A DNA stretch of 31,119 bases from a virus (IMGVR_UViG_3300043410_000327:1-31119); one strand, 5' to 3'; positions 15,434 through 23,168 are shown, counted from the stretch's first letter. The notes: generated by a model from the letters alone, not told the origin. Translations and numbers: made by a program.

Positions 15434-16312
15434 CTATAAAATCTCTACAACAATAAGTCCACCAGTGACAGAGTTTCCATATGTTCCTCTATCTGAGTCT
15501 GTGCTATTTGCGGCAGTAGTTCTACTTCCTTGAGTTGTTGTTCCACTACTACAGAATGTTGTGCTGTAGTATCCAGATCCACCGCCTCCAGCAGATACCT
15601 GTCCAGGTGTCTCTCCACCCCCGCCACCTCCGTAGTAGCCACCTCCGCCACCAGCACCCCAGTCACCCGCTCCATCACCTCCATAAAGTTGTCCACCAGA
15701 TCCACCACCCTGGTTTGATCCTGCACCTCCAGAAGTCTGTCCTCCTCCATATCCAGGAGTAGAGCCTGCTCCATCCTGTCCTGTAGATCCACCACCTGCG
15801 CCGCCCTCTTGACCGTGACCTCCACCTCCACCGCCTCCAGCAATTGCTATCGCATTTGCAAAAGAAAGTGTTCCATTAAATATTCCAGAATATCCACCAG
15901 CAGAACCTGCTCTATATCCTCTTCCTCCACCATTAACTCCTCCTGCGGCTGTTGCTCCTCCAGCATCTGCCACATATGTTCCAGCACCACCTACAGCACA
16001 TAAAATTTGCATACCTGCTGTTACTGGAACAATTACTTCAGTGTATCCTCCAGCAGCACCTGAAGATGACGAAGATCCTCCACCTCCAGCACCCCACAAC
16101 TTTACTTTAATACTGAAAGACCCATTCATGGTGATAATATTGCTTGATGCAGATGCATTTGTTATATATAATTTTCCATTTTCTGCTGTCCATGTTGTAG
16201 TACCACTAACTGCTGAAGATAAGGTTAAAACTGGTTTTACTTTTGGCGCTCTTACATAATTTTTACTCCAGTCTGTGACTAGAGTTGATGGCATCATTCT
16301 GCTAATATCCAT
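15434..16312 (-). CDS. Glycine-rich adhesin (copy 2 of 6)
   Basis: 292 aa. The N-terminal ~75 residues include NYVRAPKVKPVLTLSS and FSIKVKLWGAGGGG, where a WGAGGGG entry motif replaces the VAGGGG of the other copies. Residues ~75-270 are built of glycine runs (GGGGGGGHGQEGG, GGGGGYYGGGGGG) separated by short variable loops. It ends SVTGGLIVVEIL. This type of protein is thought to fold into a polyglycine-helix core with receptor-binding loops at the tail tip. Its start overlaps the 82-aa upstream gene by TAATG, so the two are probably co-translated. Confidence 0.87.
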   Translation of the reverse strand: MDISRMMPSTLVTDWSKNYVRAPKVKPVLTLSSAVSGTTTWTAENGKLYITNASASSNIITMNGSFSIKVKLWGAGGGGSSSSSGAAGGYTEVIVPVTAGMQILCAVGGAGTYVADAGGATAAGGVNGGGRGYRAGSAGGYSGIFNGTLSFANAIAIAGGGGGGGHGQEGGAGGGSTGQDGAGSTPGYGGGQTSGGAGSNQGGGSGGQLYGGDGAGDWGAGGGGGYYGGGGGGETPGQVSAGGGGSGYYSTTFCSSGTTTQGSRTTAANSTDSDRGTYGNSVTGGLIVVEIL

Positions 16313-16560
16313 TATCTAAACACCTGCAAAGCGATAACGATTTGATCAGACTCTCCGTTTACCAAGGCTAATTCTGCTTTTGTAGCAAGTGTTGATGGGT
16401 CTGTTGTTGCAATATATGTAGAAGTATCAACCCAAACATCTCCAGTTTGTGGGGAAGTAGGTGCTGTTGCCTGAACTTTTACTGGAGTAGTATTAGGCTG
16501 AGATCCAATTGGAACCCACTGTGTACCGTCATAAATATATCCTGGTCTTGATGTAGGCAT
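16312..16560 (-). CDS. Small fibre-linked protein with W-module
   Basis: 82 aa. It carries RPGYIYDGTQWVPIG at the N-terminus and ATAPTSPQTGDVWVDTST in the middle, the same repeat type as in the 318-aa and 113-aa fibre proteins. The C-terminal third is helical and less repetitive (STLATKAELALVNGESDQI). It starts leaderless 6 nt after TGCTATAAT and runs by TAATG into a glycine-rich adhesin, so it may be the adaptor for that adhesin. Function is inferred from sequence type and position only. Confidence 0.78.
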   Translation of the reverse strand: MPTSRPGYIYDGTQWVPIGSQPNTTPVKVQATAPTSPQTGDVWVDTSTYIATTDPSTLATKAELALVNGESDQIVIALQVFR

Positions 16561-16566
16561 ATATGA

Positions 16567-16575
16567 ATTATAGCA
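16567..16575 (-). promoter_or_regulatory. Extended -10 promoter, leaderless start
   Basis: TGCTATAAT, 6 nt before the ATG at 16560, in the 17-nt gap after the 275-aa gene. No good -35 is visible. Confidence 0.65.
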
Positions 16576-16577
16576 TT

Positions 16578-17405
16578 TTAATCAAATATATATGTTGCTG
16601 AATTTAAATATCTAATAATGACTATTCCAGATCCACCAGAACCAGCAGTGTTAGCGTTCCAAGATGCATTACCGCCGTTTCCAGTATTTGCAGTAGCATT
16701 AGATCCAGTAGTTCCCGTTCCAGTTGCATATGCTCCGCCAGCAGCATAAGTTACTGATGACCCACTTAATGAATTTGACAATCCAGATCCAGTTGATCCC
16801 GTTCCTCCAGCAGATCCTGCTCCTCCACCTCCGCCAGATGATCCGTTCTGAGCATTTTGTCCATTTCCACCATTATTTCCTTGACCAGCAGTTCCCGTTC
16901 CTCCAGAGGAGTATCCCAATCCGCCAGCACCCCCTCCGCCAGACCCACCTGGCCCACCGACTCTTGATTGCATTCCTCCACCCCCACCACCAGATGCCGT
17001 AAATGATGAAAAGGTACTATTATTTCCAGAAGCAGCGGTATTTTGAGCATTAGCCACAAATGTTCCTCCAGAACCAACGGATACGCTGTATGAGGTGTTT
17101 ATAGAAAGTGATAGACCGCTTCCAGTTAAAAGTCCACCAGCGCCGCCGCCGCCGCCATTTGTGTTTAGATCATTGATAAATCCCTGATTACCTGAACCTC
17201 CACCAGCAACAATTAAATAATCAACCGCTATAGATGCTGTTGGAACAAAAGTATATGTTCCACTTGTAAAAGTATGAATATTATATCCACCAGCACTAGT
17301 AATAGAACCACCTGTTGCAGAAGGAATTCCTAGTGACCTTCCGCTAGAAAGACCATAATTTTTAATTTGTGAACCTAGGGCGGTCTTAAATCTACGAACG
17401 CCCAT
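16578..17405 (-). CDS. Glycine-rich adhesin (copy 3 of 6)
   Basis: 275 aa. It begins MGVRRFKTALGSQIKNYG, has GGYNIHTFTSGTYTFVP and VDYLIVAGGG by residue 70, then ~180 residues of glycine-rich sequence (GGGGGAGGLL, GGGGGGMQSRVGGPGG) with Asn/Ser/Thr loops, and ends SGIVIIRYLNSATYIFD. The tail beyond IVIIRY is longer than in the other copies. It lies 2 nt after the 100-aa gene and closes an eight-gene unit that starts at 20570. The role is probably receptor binding. Confidence 0.87.
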   Translation of the reverse strand: MGVRRFKTALGSQIKNYGLSSGRSLGIPSATGGSITSAGGYNIHTFTSGTYTFVPTASIAVDYLIVAGGGSGNQGFINDLNTNGGGGGAGGLLTGSGLSLSINTSYSVSVGSGGTFVANAQNTAASGNNSTFSSFTASGGGGGGMQSRVGGPGGSGGGGAGGLGYSSGGTGTAGQGNNGGNGQNAQNGSSGGGGGAGSAGGTGSTGSGLSNSLSGSSVTYAAGGAYATGTGTTGSNATANTGNGGNASWNANTAGSGGSGIVIIRYLNSATYIFD

Positions 17406-17407
17406 GA

Positions 17408-17710
17408 TTAGGTAATCTCTATTCCCGAAATGTGGAAGGCTACAGTGGTAGCAGAAGCAAATCCCTTAATTGTCTTAGTGGTAGCAAGAGTCTGCTTAAT
17501 CTCAAGAATTGCAGAGTCATTTGCTGGAACAACGGTAGTTGTCGCTAAGGGAACATCATCTAGAAGAAGAGTGTATGTAGCATTAGTTCCAGCAGAGTTA
17601 ACTACAACAATTGTATTGACTATCGCTGTTGTAGAAGATGGGACGGTATATAGAGTTGTAGAAGAAGTTGCTGCTGCACCTCTATAAAGTGCCTTTGCTG
17701 CTGTTGCCAT
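17408..17710 (-). CDS. Small beta-rich virion protein
   Basis: 100 aa. Beginning MATAAKALYRGAAATSSTTLY, it has alternating hydrophobic strands (TAIVNTIVVVNSAG, TYTLLLDDVPL) and ends TTVAFHISGIEIT. The fold type resembles the 113/115-aa family and the C-terminal half of the 186/188-aa family, though identity is low by eye. An earlier in-frame ATG at 17734 lies inside the upstream gene; the ATG at 17710 forms the usual TAATG overlap with GGGAG upstream and is preferred. A fibre or decoration role is inferred from its neighbours. Confidence 0.78.
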   Translation of the reverse strand: MATAAKALYRGAAATSSTTLYTVPSSTTAIVNTIVVVNSAGTNATYTLLLDDVPLATTTVVPANDSAILEIKQTLATTKTIKGFASATTVAFHISGIEIT

Positions 17711-18051
17711 TACATTACTCCCATTGTTGCCCATAATAGAGCGTAGTCTGAATCTAGTATAGCATCAGCCTTTAATTTATAATCATTCTCATTCAAAGTA
17801 CCCGTTGTTGCATCACTGTCAACCCAAATATCTCCTGTTTGTGGAGATGATGGCGCAGAAGTTGTATAACTTGCTCCTCCACCTACCGCCCTCCACGTTG
17901 ATCCATCCCAATACTGAACCAACTTTGTGTCTTCAAGATATGTAATTTGCGAAGGCATTGGTGATGGAAGAGAAGTTGATCTTGCTGCTGCACTAGCAAA
18001 GACTAATACGTCATCTGCAATTGCATCTGGGTTTCTTGCATACCCTGGCAT
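17710..18051 (-). CDS. Small fibre protein with W-module and SAPxSPQTG repeat
   Basis: 113 aa. It carries TKLVQYWDGSTWRAVGG followed by TSAPSSPQTGDIWVDSD, the same stalk repeat seen in the 318-aa, 237-aa and 82-aa proteins, then a short helical C-terminus (DYKLKADAILDSDYALLWA). Similar small proteins begin or link adhesin genes here, so it may connect the adhesin to the tail. It is joined on both sides by TAATG overlaps. Confidence 0.8.
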   Translation of the reverse strand: MPGYARNPDAIADDVLVFASAAARSTSLPSPMPSQITYLEDTKLVQYWDGSTWRAVGGGASYTTSAPSSPQTGDIWVDSDATTGTLNENDYKLKADAILDSDYALLWATMGVM

Positions 18052-18323
18052 TAGTCTTCTTCTCTTTCAGAAACTATTGGATAAATAACAACTACATCGT
18101 CACTGTTTTCAGACCATGTGCAACCTACAATTTCAGCAATTGCTCCGTCTGGATCTGATGCCACCGCAGTAGAAAAATAAGAGTCAAATAGTTCTTGATC
18201 AAACTTCCCAGTTTCTGCATCTATAAAAAGACCATCGCTTAATTCTACTGATGCAATAATTTGATTCTTTTTTACAGAAAAAGAAGAGTTATCGGCATTA
18301 GCAATTGCAATATACTGGGTCAT
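18051..18323 (-). CDS. Small acidic protein coupled to a glycine-rich adhesin
   Basis: 90 aa, unrecognised, acidic, with no repeats and no glycine enrichment, unlike all surrounding genes. Its ATGA overlap with the 323-aa glycine-rich gene implies it is made in step with that protein. Features: SSFSVKKNQIIASVELSDG, then GKFDQELFDSYFSTAVASD, then GCTWSENSDDVVVIYPI. It occupies the same position as the 87-aa gene after the paralogous adhesin at 23169-24176. A dedicated folding or assembly chaperone is a reasonable hypothesis; a capping subunit is the alternative. Confidence 0.72.
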   Translation of the reverse strand: MTQYIAIANADNSSFSVKKNQIIASVELSDGLFIDAETGKFDQELFDSYFSTAVASDPDGAIAEIVGCTWSENSDDVVVIYPIVSEREED

Positions 18324-19291
18324 CCTATTGCATACCTCACGATTACTAGACCAACTGTTCCATTGCCACCATATCTGTCCTGTCCTGATGTGCCAACACT
18401 TCCTCCTCCGCCGCCACAGCCATATCCAGTTGCATTAGATCCGTTTGCATATCCAACAGAACCAGCACCACCACCACCTGTTCCAGCGACACCACCTGTT
18501 CCACTGCTATATGAACCACCTCCGCCACCTGCGGCGTAGCCTCTTGAAGTTCCATCAAATCTTAAAGTAATTCCATCTCCACCTTTTCCACCTAATCTAG
18601 TTGCATCATTAGCATTAATAGGAGTACCCTGTCCACCTACCTGACTATATCCTCCACCACCACCTCCTGGTCCCGAAGAACTATATGATCTTGTACCACC
18701 ACTATTTCCTTGACCAGTTGTTCCAGTTGCAATTGTTGTTGACGCTTGATTTCCTGCGCCACATCCACCTCCTGAACCTCCAGATGATGGTGCAGATGTT
18801 GACCATCCAGCGCCGCCGCCACCACCGCCTACTGCTGTAAGAGATCCAAAAGTGCTATTTCCACCACTTGTTCCTGTGCTTGTATTATTTCCACCACCTA
18901 GGTTTCCTACGGTAATGTTGTATGATGTAGCAGTAACTCCATAGTTATAGTTTAGAATTAAACCTCCAGCACCTCCACCACCACCTGATTGTCCATCTGC
19001 TGCATTTCCTCCTGGAAAGTATGCTCCTCCTCCACCTCCTCCGCCAGCGCAAACTAGAAGATCTACTACTCCTGCCTTGCTAAAGGTAATGCTGTAGTTT
19101 TGTCCAGATACATATTCAAACATATGGCAACGATATGTCACACCAAGTGTTGTTCCAGCGGTTCCATCACCAATAAAGGTGTATGGCTGTAGATATGCTG
19201 ACCATGTAGTTGCATATGCTGCTGGTCCAATATCAGAACGACCTACTGGTGTCTGATTTGCGTAAGGTGATCTAAGTCTATCAATAGCCAT
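18320..19291 (-). CDS. Glycine-rich adhesin (copy 4 of 6, duplicated cassette)
   Basis: 323 aa. The N-terminal ~85 residues (RLRSPYANQTPVGRSDIGP, RCHMFEYVSGQNYSITFS, VVDLLVCAGG) are clearly homologous to the 335-aa protein at 23169-24176. The rest is glycine-rich (GGGGGGGAYFPGG, GGGGGYSQVGGQG) and the two proteins diverge most there. It ends GLVIVRYAIG like its paralogue. The start is in a TAATG overlap with the 188-aa gene. It is expected to bind a host surface receptor at the tail tip. Confidence 0.9.
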   Translation of the reverse strand: MAIDRLRSPYANQTPVGRSDIGPAAYATTWSAYLQPYTFIGDGTAGTTLGVTYRCHMFEYVSGQNYSITFSKAGVVDLLVCAGGGGGGGAYFPGGNAADGQSGGGGGAGGLILNYNYGVTATSYNITVGNLGGGNNTSTGTSGGNSTFGSLTAVGGGGGGAGWSTSAPSSGGSGGGCGAGNQASTTIATGTTGQGNSGGTRSYSSSGPGGGGGGYSQVGGQGTPINANDATRLGGKGGDGITLRFDGTSRGYAAGGGGGSYSSGTGGVAGTGGGGAGSVGYANGSNATGYGCGGGGGSVGTSGQDRYGGNGTVGLVIVRYAIG

Positions 19292-19857
19292 TATGCTGTT
19301 ATCTCCATTCCATGTGCCTGAAAGGTGAATCCTGCGGTACTGGCAGAAACCTTAAGGTATTTATTTGTTGAATCTAGTGTAAGACCTAAAGTTAATCCAA
19401 TTGTTTCACTTGCTGCTGCTAAGTCATTGTAAACTACATAGTCTGATGTAGCCACTGTTCCAGAGGCTGTAGAAATTGCTACTTGATAATATCCACCAGT
19501 GGTATTTCTATTTGTAACAATAAGTGATGAAATTACCGCCGCTGTTGCATCTGGACAGGTATAGATTGTGTACCATGTGTATCCAGTTGCTGTTCCAGTT
19601 GCCCCTACAGAAACAACGTTAGTGTTAATAGAGTCAAAAGTAAAAGTTGTAGATGTTGGAGTTCCAGTAACTACACGAACACCATCAAATGCTGCATCTG
19701 ATGTTGTCATAAGAATGTTTACTGATTGACCTACTACCAGTCCATGTGCCGCTGAAGTTGTCAGTGTAGCAACGTTTGATGTAAGAGCCTTATTGGTAAT
19801 TGATAAAGATGTTTGTGCTGTAGAAGTCTTTCCTAGAAGTTTATACGTTGTTGGCAT
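19291..19857 (-). CDS. Tail protein, TYKLLGKT family (copy 2 of 2)
   Basis: 188 aa. It starts MPTTYKLLGKTSTAQTSLS and is collinear with the 186-aa protein at 24178-24738. Shared segments include ITNKALTSNVAT, AAFDGVRVV, TSTTFTF and the closing HGMEITA/FGMEVT. Two beta-domains are likely: an Ig-like N-terminal half and a C-terminal half resembling the 100-aa protein. An upstream in-frame start at 19875 is possible, but the ATG at 19857 is 1 nt after the upstream stop, with GGGGGG upstream. In both copies a glycine-rich adhesin follows, suggesting the pair works together. Confidence 0.85.
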   Translation of the reverse strand: MPTTYKLLGKTSTAQTSLSITNKALTSNVATLTTSAAHGLVVGQSVNILMTTSDAAFDGVRVVTGTPTSTTFTFDSINTNVVSVGATGTATGYTWYTIYTCPDATAAVISSLIVTNRNTTGGYYQVAISTASGTVATSDYVVYNDLAAASETIGLTLGLTLDSTNKYLKVSASTAGFTFQAHGMEITA

Positions 19858-19858
19858 C

Positions 19859-20221
19859 TCACATACCCCCCACAATAAGAGGATTGATGTCTATTGCTCC
19901 AACAGGAACCCAGGCGACTGAATTATAAATATAAACAGTTCTGTTGCTTTGTAGATAAACCATTCTTCCTTCTGTTGGAGAAGGAATTGCAGCATCTCTA
20001 GCAGCAGCATTTGCATATACTGTTACTGGAAGTTGTGGCTGAATTGCATCTTGATTAGAAATTGTCCAAGCACTTCCATTCCAAAACTCAATCTTTGAAG
20101 TAGATGAAATATATGTTTGCTGACCAAGATATGCGTATGAAATTGCAGCATTTCTTTCTGCTGAAGTTGCATAAACTGGCATTGTTGCAGTGCTGGCGCT
20201 AGGAGACAATAGTCCTGGCAT
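19859..20221 (-). CDS. Small fibre protein with two W-modules
   Basis: 120 aa. It contains two related ~45-residue units: ATSAERNAAISYAYLGQQTYI...IEFWNGSAW, and ANAAARDAAIPSPTEGRMVYL...YIYNSVAWVPVG. The pattern (helix with A-x-R-D/N-A-A-I, then a strand and an aromatic W-module) is common in phage fibre and head-fibre proteins. It starts 1 nt after the preceding stop codon. The role is probably an adaptor or short fibre. Confidence 0.82.
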   Translation of the reverse strand: MPGLLSPSASTATMPVYATSAERNAAISYAYLGQQTYISSTSKIEFWNGSAWTISNQDAIQPQLPVTVYANAAARDAAIPSPTEGRMVYLQSNRTVYIYNSVAWVPVGAIDINPLIVGGM

Positions 20222-20222
20222 G

Positions 20223-20570
20223 TTAAACCACCCTATTCACATAGCCATGAATGGTAATTACGTTTGTTGTACCCGCAAACGCTGTCACGACCAGAGCATT
20301 GTTCAAGAAAAGTCCTGGAACAACAAGAACAAGACCTGATTCACCTGGAATAGTGATTTCAAGGTTGTCCTGTGCAGAAGTTCCTCCATACTCAATTGTT
20401 AGTTTTACAGATGATGTAGAGTTATTATGAGCATAAAGCCATACCTCATCAAATGAACTTGTTCCAGATACCGCCGTGTGAATCGTGGTTCCAGTTGTGG
20501 CGGTAGCAGCAACTAGGATACCCTTACCATTAGTTGATCCAGATAGCGGGATCTTAGAAAATGTAGCCAT
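20223..20570 (-). CDS. Small beta-rich virion protein (paralogue of 15080-15421)
   Basis: 115 aa. It starts MATFSKIPLSGSTNGKGIL and matches the 113-aa protein along its full length, with GTTIHTA, DEVWLYAHN, SSVKLTIEYGGT and the closing GYVNRVV. It opens the longest unit of the block (eight genes to 16578). The ATG is 6 nt after TGATATAAT, and there is no ribosome-binding site. A jelly-roll-like tip or decoration protein is likely. Confidence 0.83.
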   Translation of the reverse strand: MATFSKIPLSGSTNGKGILVAATATTGTTIHTAVSGTSSFDEVWLYAHNNSTSSVKLTIEYGGTSAQDNLEITIPGESGLVLVVPGLFLNNALVVTAFAGTTNVITIHGYVNRVV

Positions 20571-20576
20571 ATAGAA

Positions 20577-20585
20577 ATTATATCA
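20577..20585 (-). promoter_or_regulatory. Extended -10 promoter containing the upstream stop codon
   Basis: TGATATAAT, 6 nt before the ATG at 20570. The TAA stop of the 110-aa gene (20580-20578) is inside the TATAAT hexamer, and the ATGATA codons before it form the rest of the box. Confidence 0.75.
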
Positions 20586-20910
20586 TTTTCTTTGGATAGT
20601 GGATGCCTAATTCATCGCAGCGTTTTCCAGCATAGTCATCGCTGCCTTTTCCATAGTATGTTGAGTCAATTTGTCTATTTTTAATAATCATATAAAATTC
20701 AGCATATGGAAGCCATGCAGCATATAGTCCACTTGGACCAGACATTTCTGAAATAACTTCCCATAAATCAATGTCTTCTATTTGAAGTTCACGAGAATAG
20801 TCCCATGCATCTGAATCTGGTAATTGTAGGAATGGTGTGTCCATCCAATTTTCATCAAAGTACTCCTCAGTACCCTTGAGGATCATTTCTGTAGTCTTAA
20901 ATCTAGGCAT
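20578..20910 (-). CDS. Small acidic protein coupled to a glycine-rich adhesin
   Basis: 110 aa, unrecognised. It is rich in Asp, Glu, Tyr and Trp (EYFDENWMDTPFLQLPDSD, YAAWLPYAEFYMIIKN) and has no glycine repeats. It overlaps the glycine-rich gene upstream by 8 nt, so translation is coupled. As with the 87-aa and 90-aa genes, a chaperone or partner specific for the adhesin just upstream is plausible; it shows no sequence similarity to those two by eye. Its last codons build the promoter of the next unit. Confidence 0.75.
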   Translation of the reverse strand: MPRFKTTEMILKGTEEYFDENWMDTPFLQLPDSDAWDYSRELQIEDIDLWEVISEMSGPSGLYAAWLPYAEFYMIIKNRQIDSTYYGKGSDDYAGKRCDELGIHYPKKMI

Positions 20911-21751
20911 AGATGTATCTTATCACTACTATACCAGTTCCACCAGCATTTCCTCCACTTGAGGCTCCGCCACCACCACCAAGGTAATTTGTTCCTGCTG
21001 TTCCTGCTGTTCCTCCTGCACCAGTTCCACCGTTTCCACCACCGCCAGTTCCACCAACGGAATTAGTTCCAGTGTAAGAAGATCCACCTCCGCCTCCTGC
21101 GTAATATGTAGGTGATCCAGATATTGATATGCTCAAACCAATGCCTCCAGCACCTCCTGTATTTGTTCCACCATTTCCTCCAACTGCTCCTGCGCCACCA
21201 CCGCCACCGCCACCGTCATTATAATCTCTGTACCACCCATATCCACCTCTATTACCCTGTCCACTTGTTCCTGCTCCAGAAGAGGTGTTGCTACTTCCTG
21301 CACCGCCACCTCCGTCTGCTCCGCCGCCAGATCCTCCAGCGCCACCTGCTCCTCTACCCTGATATGCTCCATAGCCTCCACCAATTGCTGTTCCGATTGA
21401 TGTTACTGATGAGTTAGATCCATTATTATTAACACTTCCTCCAGATCCAACAACTACAGAATAGTATGAAGCAACAATTGATGCATTACCATAAAGTAGA
21501 CCTCCTGCGCCACCACCGCCGCCACCAGATGCTGTTCCACTTCCTCCACCTCCTGCAACAATTAAATATTCAACTGATCCATAAGAGTTTGCTGGTGCAA
21601 AAGTTGACTGAAAAGTTCCTCCAGCCTGAAAGGTATGAATCTTATACCCACCTAAGATTTGTGTTGTTCCACCAGCAGCCTCAATAAACTGCTTTAAACT
21701 ATCTGAAGTATCAGAAATTCTTTTACTAACAAAATAACGTTGAATACTCAT
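20903..21751 (-). CDS. Glycine-rich adhesin (copy 5 of 6)
   Basis: 282 aa. The N-terminal ~75 residues include QRYFVSKRISDTSDSLKQF and GGYKIHTFQAGGTF, then VEYLIVAGGGGSG. The glycine-rich part has blocks such as GGGGGGAGGLLYG and GGADGGGGAG, and the protein ends TGIVVIRYIYA. The N-terminal order (Q-R-F/Y-x-S, then GGYKIH) is closest to copy 1 at 10962-11852. Its ATGA overlap follows the 237-aa gene, matching the pairing of copy 1 with the 318-aa gene. Confidence 0.88.
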   Translation of the reverse strand: MSIQRYFVSKRISDTSDSLKQFIEAAGGTTQILGGYKIHTFQAGGTFQSTFAPANSYGSVEYLIVAGGGGSGTASGGGGGGAGGLLYGNASIVASYYSVVVGSGGSVNNNGSNSSVTSIGTAIGGGYGAYQGRGAGGAGGSGGGADGGGGAGSSNTSSGAGTSGQGNRGGYGWYRDYNDGGGGGGGAGAVGGNGGTNTGGAGGIGLSISISGSPTYYAGGGGGSSYTGTNSVGGTGGGGNGGTGAGGTAGTAGTNYLGGGGGASSGGNAGGTGIVVIRYIYA

Positions 21752-22461
21752 GCCATAAACATCCTTTGTGCAATAATTAGATTTCTGTCATCTACCGCAG
21801 AAGCAAGGGAAACCCAAGCAGATCCGTTATAAACCTTAAGTTGTGGGGCTGCTGCTGAATTATCAATCCATAGATCGCTAGCAGATGGAGATGTTGGAGC
21901 AGAATTTTGAAGTGGAATTTCTTTCTCATACCCTGGAATTATTACTGTTCCAGTAAATGTGTAGTTTGCTGCTGTATTTATACCGCCAACAAGAGGAATC
22001 CAGTCTGATGCTGCCGAACTGTACACATATGCTGGCTTTGCTGATGTTCCACTAACTCCATCTGAATCAATCCAAATCATTCCATCTACTGGAACACTAG
22101 GAGCAGAGGTGGCATAAGAACTAATTCCTACCCCCAAATTAATATCATACTGAACCAATCCATAAGCCTGAAAAGAAAGATCTGCTGTATTAGATCTAAT
22201 CTTCACAACATCATTTTGATTAACTGCAAACCTGAATGTTTCAAATGAGTTAGTCTGATCTACAGGAAGATCATAGGCAATATATGCATACTGTGATGAA
22301 GAAGATGATCCAGAGGGTTGAACCCATACCCTGATGTTTGCTGATGTAGTTGATGACTTGTTGGCAGCAATAACAGACATTAGATATTGGTTATCTGCGG
22401 TAAAAAGAGTAGTATCTGTATTTGCAGAAGGATTAGAGATTGCAAGCCTACGAAGTCCCAT
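21748..22461 (-). CDS. Tail fibre protein, paralogue of the 318-aa gene
   Basis: 237 aa. Residues 1-110 (GLRRLAISNPSANTDTTLF to LSFQAYGLVQYD) align with residues 1-108 of the 318-aa protein at 11852-12808, including NPSANTDT, IRVWVQPS, SSQYAYIAYD and SFETFRF. The remainder holds SAPSVPVDGMIWIDSDG and NSAPTSPSASDLWIDNS stalk units, only two compared with four to five in its paralogue. The start lies 5 nt after a TATAAT that includes the upstream stop codon, and GGGAG also precedes it, so both leadered and leaderless translation are possible. Confidence 0.85.
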   Translation of the reverse strand: MGLRRLAISNPSANTDTTLFTADNQYLMSVIAANKSSTTSANIRVWVQPSGSSSSSQYAYIAYDLPVDQTNSFETFRFAVNQNDVVKIRSNTADLSFQAYGLVQYDINLGVGISSYATSAPSVPVDGMIWIDSDGVSGTSAKPAYVYSSAASDWIPLVGGINTAANYTFTGTVIIPGYEKEIPLQNSAPTSPSASDLWIDNSAAAPQLKVYNGSAWVSLASAVDDRNLIIAQRMFMA

Positions 22462-22466
22462 ACTAA

Positions 22467-22472
22467 ATTATA
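22467..22472 (-). promoter_or_regulatory. -10-like box containing the upstream stop codon
   Basis: TATAAT with the TAA stop of the 139-aa gene inside it, 5 nt before the ATG at 22461. There is no TG extension and no clear -35, so this is less certain than the other boxes. Confidence 0.4.
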
Positions 22473-22887
22473 CTCCCATCCACCAAGAATTTGAGAGTGC
22501 CACATCAGTTGCTACGTTTACTGCTTCTACTGGATACCAGTATGTCATTGTTCCATCTGTCTTTAGAAATTGTCCGTCATGCCCCGCTGGATCTGGAATT
22601 TCAGAAATTGCAACGGTAACCTGCTGCCAGTATGTTCCATCCCATAGATAGAAAGATCCTGTGGTGTTATCGAACCATCCTTGACCTACGGTTGGTGATG
22701 AAGGCGGAGTATCTGAAATGGTGATAGAAGTTCCACCAGATCCACCACCTAGAGCAGTCCAGGTTGTTCCATTATGGTACTTAAAGGTGTTTGTGCTGGT
22801 ATTAAAATAAATTTCACCAGATACTCCACTTGCTGGGTCTGATGCTAAATTGACAATCTTCTGGGTAGAAAGAAGTCTCTTTGTCAT
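22468..22887 (-). CDS. Small tail-fibre protein with GEIYFNTS module
   Basis: 139 aa. It begins MTKRLLSTQKIVNLASDPA and has GEIYFNTSTNTFKYHNGTTW, a common phage-fibre head module also seen near the start of the 545-aa fibre (GRIYYNTASDILKMYDGTSW). A second unit, PPSSPTVGQGWFDNTTGSF, follows, then PDPAGHDGQFLKTDG before the C-terminus. It starts 6 nt after TGATATAAT with no ribosome-binding site. It is probably a short fibre or adaptor. Confidence 0.82.
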   Translation of the reverse strand: MTKRLLSTQKIVNLASDPASGVSGEIYFNTSTNTFKYHNGTTWTALGGGSGGTSITISDTPPSSPTVGQGWFDNTTGSFYLWDGTYWQQVTVAISEIPDPAGHDGQFLKTDGTMTYWYPVEAVNVATDVALSNSWWMGV

Positions 22888-22893
22888 ATAACG

Positions 22894-22902
22894 ATTATAT
22901 CA
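22894..22902 (-). promoter_or_regulatory. Extended -10 promoter, leaderless start
   Basis: TGATATAAT directly after the stop codon of the 87-aa gene, 6 nt before the ATG at 22887. The -35 region is weak. Confidence 0.7.
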
Positions 22903-23166
22903 TTAGGGTAGTTTTGCGTTCTTTAATTGTGGCAAGTTCTGTCCACTTTCAAGAGTTACCCACTCGTGTTCAATAGCACAAAGAACTGGATTGTTAGCAA
23001 TTTGACTATTCCAGGCAAATGGCTCAATATCATACTGTGCCATATAAACGCCGAATGCTAGTGCGTCACCTTGCTCAATTTCATAGTCTGGATAATCTTT
23101 AGATGCTACTGCAACCTTATGAGTTACAAAGTTTTCAATTACTGGCTCTATAATATTTTCAGACAT
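22903..23166 (-). CDS. Small acidic protein coupled to a glycine-rich adhesin
   Basis: 87 aa, unrecognised. It is acidic and glycine-poor, with a helical start (MSENIIEPVIENFVTHKVA) and an aromatic middle (DALAFGVYMAQYDIEPFAW). It starts 2 nt after the stop of the 335-aa adhesin. Its place matches the 90-aa gene behind the paralogous adhesin, but the two small proteins do not visibly align. This fits a fast-evolving, adhesin-specific chaperone or partner, though this is a hypothesis. Confidence 0.73.
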   Translation of the reverse strand: MSENIIEPVIENFVTHKVAVASKDYPDYEIEQGDALAFGVYMAQYDIEPFAWNSQIANNPVLCAIEHEWVTLESGQNLPQLKNAKLP

Positions 23167-23168
23167 AA

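Noticed and set aside
15590-15850. Short repeated CCACC/TCC patterns that could suggest a CRISPR or tandem array
   Set aside because: They arise from glycine codons in the adhesin genes; the spacing is irregular and there is no conserved repeat with unique spacers.
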